Translations under genes and position numbers: made by a program
The notes under the pieces: generated by a model
What the model saw: only the letters and a program-made list of their open reading frames with translations
Told to the model about the DNA's origin: nothing
Database searches by the model: none
Source of the DNA: ZC4RG30 sp964455685
GTDB lineage: Bacteria > Pseudomonadota > Gammaproteobacteria > Steroidobacterales > Steroidobacteraceae
Direction: 5' to 3'
Assembly: GCA_964455685.1 (NCBI GenBank)
Contig: CAYVZE010000059.1
Coordinates: 1 to 16,862 of the forward strand
Length of the DNA stretch: 16,862 nucleotides
Shown here: positions 15,071 to 16,862 of the stretch, one piece after another
Position numbering within the stretch: position 1 is the first letter of the stretch
Layout of the letters: each line of letters opens with the position of its first letter

Positions 15071-16657
15071 TCAGGCCAGCGGCAGCTCCCCGGCACTGGC
15101 CCAGATGCCGTGGACCTGCGGGCTGAGGCGGAAGGGCAGCAGGACGCGCGCGATCTCGCCGTCGCCGGGGCGCTGTGCATCGACGATGACCAGCTCGCCA
15201 CGCCGTTCGGCGAAGTTCTCGGCCACACCCACCAGGTAACCCTCGCCCTCCGCGCCGCCCTTGCGCGGCACGAAGCTCACTTCCTGCAAGCCGTGCACGG
15301 GCCCGGCGAAGAAGCTGTCGATGCGTCCGGTAGCCACGTCGAAGCGGCCGTAGCAGTTGGTGGCCGAGGCAGGGGCATCCTCGCCGATGCGCGCGCGGTC
15401 GAAGGGGCGCTCCGGGTCGCCGTACGAGGTGAAGAAGTAGCGCGTCGGCAGGCTCATCACCTGCGGATCCACCTTGCCGAGGTCGTTGACCGGTCCCGGC
15501 CAGAGGACCTCCTCGCGGTAGCCGTCGCGACGCGAGCGCGGGTCGATGGTGATGCGGCGGATGAAGGCGCGCGCCAGCGCCGGGTTGAACGGCGAGCCGT
15601 CGACGTTGGGGAAGAAGGGGAAGAAGTTGCCGTCCCAGAATGGCGCATACAGCGTGATGGTGCCGTCCTTCTCGTCCTGCGCATTCAGCGTGTGCATCAT
15701 GCAGCGCAGGGGGCCCTTGAACCAGCGCATGTCGCGGCCTTCGCCATCGCGCGGGATCACGCCGATGTACGAGGGCTGCGTGGCGTCCCAGCCCCAGTGC
15801 ACCTTGCCCTGGTGCAGCCGCTCCGGGCTGGTCACGTAGCCGCCGAAGGGGATCAGGATGTACTTCTGCGTGATCGCCATGTCGTGGATCACGCTGACAT
15901 AGGGCACCTTGGTGCGGATCTCGCGCTTCACCCGGCCGTCGCGGTCGTGGATGTAGATCCACAGGTCATCGCTGGCCAGTCCGGTGGCCTCGTAGCCGAA
16001 GGAGATCATCTCGCCCGTCACCGGGTCGATCTTGGGATGGGCGGTGAAGGTCTGGCTGCGGTAGGCGCCGTCGAAGTCCCAGGGCCCCAGCGTTTCCAGC
16101 GTGTTCGGGTCGATGCGGTGGGGCAGCCCGTCCTCCTTCAGCGCGAACAGCTTGCCGCCATGCACCAGCGGCGCGGTGTTGGCCACGGTGCGCAGGTTGG
16201 GGCGCGAGGGATCGGCGACGGAAGGATCGTCGGTATAGGGGTTGCGGTAATAGCCGTAGAGCTGGCGTCCTGCCTTGCGCAGCTGCTGCAGGCGGTGGGT
16301 CTCCACCCAGCGGCCGCGGTAGTGCACCCTGCCGTCCTTGATGCGGAACATGCTGATGTAGCCGTCGGCATTGAGGATGGCGTCATCGGGGAATCTCGGC
16401 GGGTAGTACCACTCGTAGCCCACCCGGTAGAACGCGCCGTCGATGTCGTCGGGGATCTTCCCGACCACCTCGCAGTCGTCGATGCTGGCGTTGAAGCGCA
16501 GCGGCGTGGCGCGGCGGGCGAAGGAAGGCTCGGGTGTGCCCGAAGCCGGTGGCGGCGAACCCGCCGGTGCAGCGGCCCGGGCGGCGCCGGTGGCCACGCC
16601 TGCGGCGGCAATGGCGCCGCTCGAAGCAATGAAATCGCGTCGGTTCAGCTTGTCCAT
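15071..16657 (-). CDS. Tat-exported carotenoid oxygenase family protein, lignostilbene dioxygenase-like
   Basis: A 528-residue non-heme iron dioxygenase of the carotenoid cleavage oxygenase family. The four iron-binding histidines are all present: His207 (TAHPKIDP), His258 (VIHDMA), His322 (MMHTLNA) and His516 (VHGIWA) on the seven-bladed propeller. Segments such as RNPYTDDPSV (138-147), TVANTAPL (157-164), FALKEDGLP (171-179) and SQTFTAHPKIDP (201-212) resemble bacterial lignostilbene alpha,beta-dioxygenases, which split the central double bond of hydroxylated stilbenes, rather than carotenoid enzymes. The N-terminus NRRDFIASSGAIAAAG is a twin-arginine signal, so the enzyme is probably periplasmic or exported with iron loaded. 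The ATG at 16655-16657 follows a g-rich site (gggggg) and gives this signal; the longer open frame upstream is not used. Substrate is inferred, not shown. Confidence 0.9.
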   Translation of the reverse strand: MDKLNRRDFIASSGAIAAAGVATGAARAAAPAGSPPPASGTPEPSFARRATPLRFNASIDDCEVVGKIPDDIDGAFYRVGYEWYYPPRFPDDAILNADGYISMFRIKDGRVHYRGRWVETHRLQQLRKAGRQLYGYYRNPYTDDPSVADPSRPNLRTVANTAPLVHGGKLFALKEDGLPHRIDPNTLETLGPWDFDGAYRSQTFTAHPKIDPVTGEMISFGYEATGLASDDLWIYIHDRDGRVKREIRTKVPYVSVIHDMAITQKYILIPFGGYVTSPERLHQGKVHWGWDATQPSYIGVIPRDGEGRDMRWFKGPLRCMMHTLNAQDEKDGTITLYAPFWDGNFFPFFPNVDGSPFNPALARAFIRRITIDPRSRRDGYREEVLWPGPVNDLGKVDPQVMSLPTRYFFTSYGDPERPFDRARIGEDAPASATNCYGRFDVATGRIDSFFAGPVHGLQEVSFVPRKGGAEGEGYLVGVAENFAERRGELVIVDAQRPGDGEIARVLLPFRLSPQVHGIWASAGELPLA

Positions 16658-16862
16658 GTAACCCCCCGTTGCCGCATGACGATAACAAGCCGGCAGTCGC
16701 AGCGTCCACGCGTGCCTGGCACGCCAGGCCCTGCGCCCGGGCGCGTCCAGGCCGGGGGAGGTCCCGCGCCGGCCGCGCATCGGGGACGCGCGGCGGCGGG
16801 ATTGAAGTGGTGGTGGGGCGGCAGCCCGCGCCAAACGACCGTTGAAAGTACGCGATACCGGC
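16658..16862. other. Upstream region of the oxygenase gene, no gene seen
   Basis: These 205 bp to the window edge hold the leader and probable promoter of the oxygenase gene on the minus strand. An AT-richer ttgttatcg lies about 30 bp before the ATG, but I cannot define -35 and -10 boxes. No credible coding frame on either strand. Confidence 0.5.

Noticed and set aside
15071..16834. A 59-residue N-terminal extension of the oxygenase
   Set aside because: The extra residues are Arg/Ala/Pro-rich and would bury the Tat signal; the ATG at 16657 gives a proper signal.

Overview
This is a GC-rich, gene-dense bacterial window, read as a chromosomal segment of a proteobacterium. A gammaproteobacterium near Xanthomonadales/Nevskiales is my best guess, because the Edd sequence and the set of families recall that group, but no 16S or other marker is present. 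GTG and TTG starts are common: both MarR genes, the DUF3293 gene, pgl and the SDR gene use GTG, and the fadJ-like gene uses TTG. There are 16 protein-coding genes. I saw no tRNA, rRNA, CRISPR, insertion sequence or phage gene. The longest gene-free stretches are 177 bp (808-984) and 205 bp (16658-16862).

Layout. (1) 2-807: the 3' end of an NAD-dependent formate dehydrogenase operon, with the end of the catalytic subunit fdsA overlapping the small subunit fdsD. (2) 985-2047: a Tat-exported DUF3237 protein followed after 1 nt by a MarR regulator. (3) 2173-4284: a bifunctional enoyl-CoA hydratase/3-hydroxyacyl-CoA dehydrogenase of fatty-acid beta-oxidation, convergent with a DUF3293 gene (4301-4747). 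(4) 4848-7313, minus strand: a two-component pair, a LuxR-type response regulator followed by a membrane-bound hybrid histidine kinase. A second MarR gene (7467-8054), paralogous to the first, diverges from it. (5) 8064-12733: a complete Entner-Doudoroff block, with edd-eda leftward and zwf-pgl rightward from a shared 64-bp control region. Together they carry glucose-6-phosphate to pyruvate and glyceraldehyde-3-phosphate. (6) 12841-16657: a secreted NTF2-like protein, a GlsB/YeaQ-type membrane protein, a short-chain dehydrogenase and a Tat-exported carotenoid-oxygenase-family enzyme resembling lignostilbene dioxygenases.

The metabolic genes (formate oxidation, beta-oxidation, Entner-Doudoroff) are ordinary. 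The less familiar parts are the two MarR paralogs, each linked to a different partner, the palindromes in the response regulator/MarR spacer, the compact divergent edd/zwf promoter region, and three exported proteins of uncertain role (DUF3237, the NTF2-like protein and the stilbene-type oxygenase). I found no clear evidence of a wholly new system.
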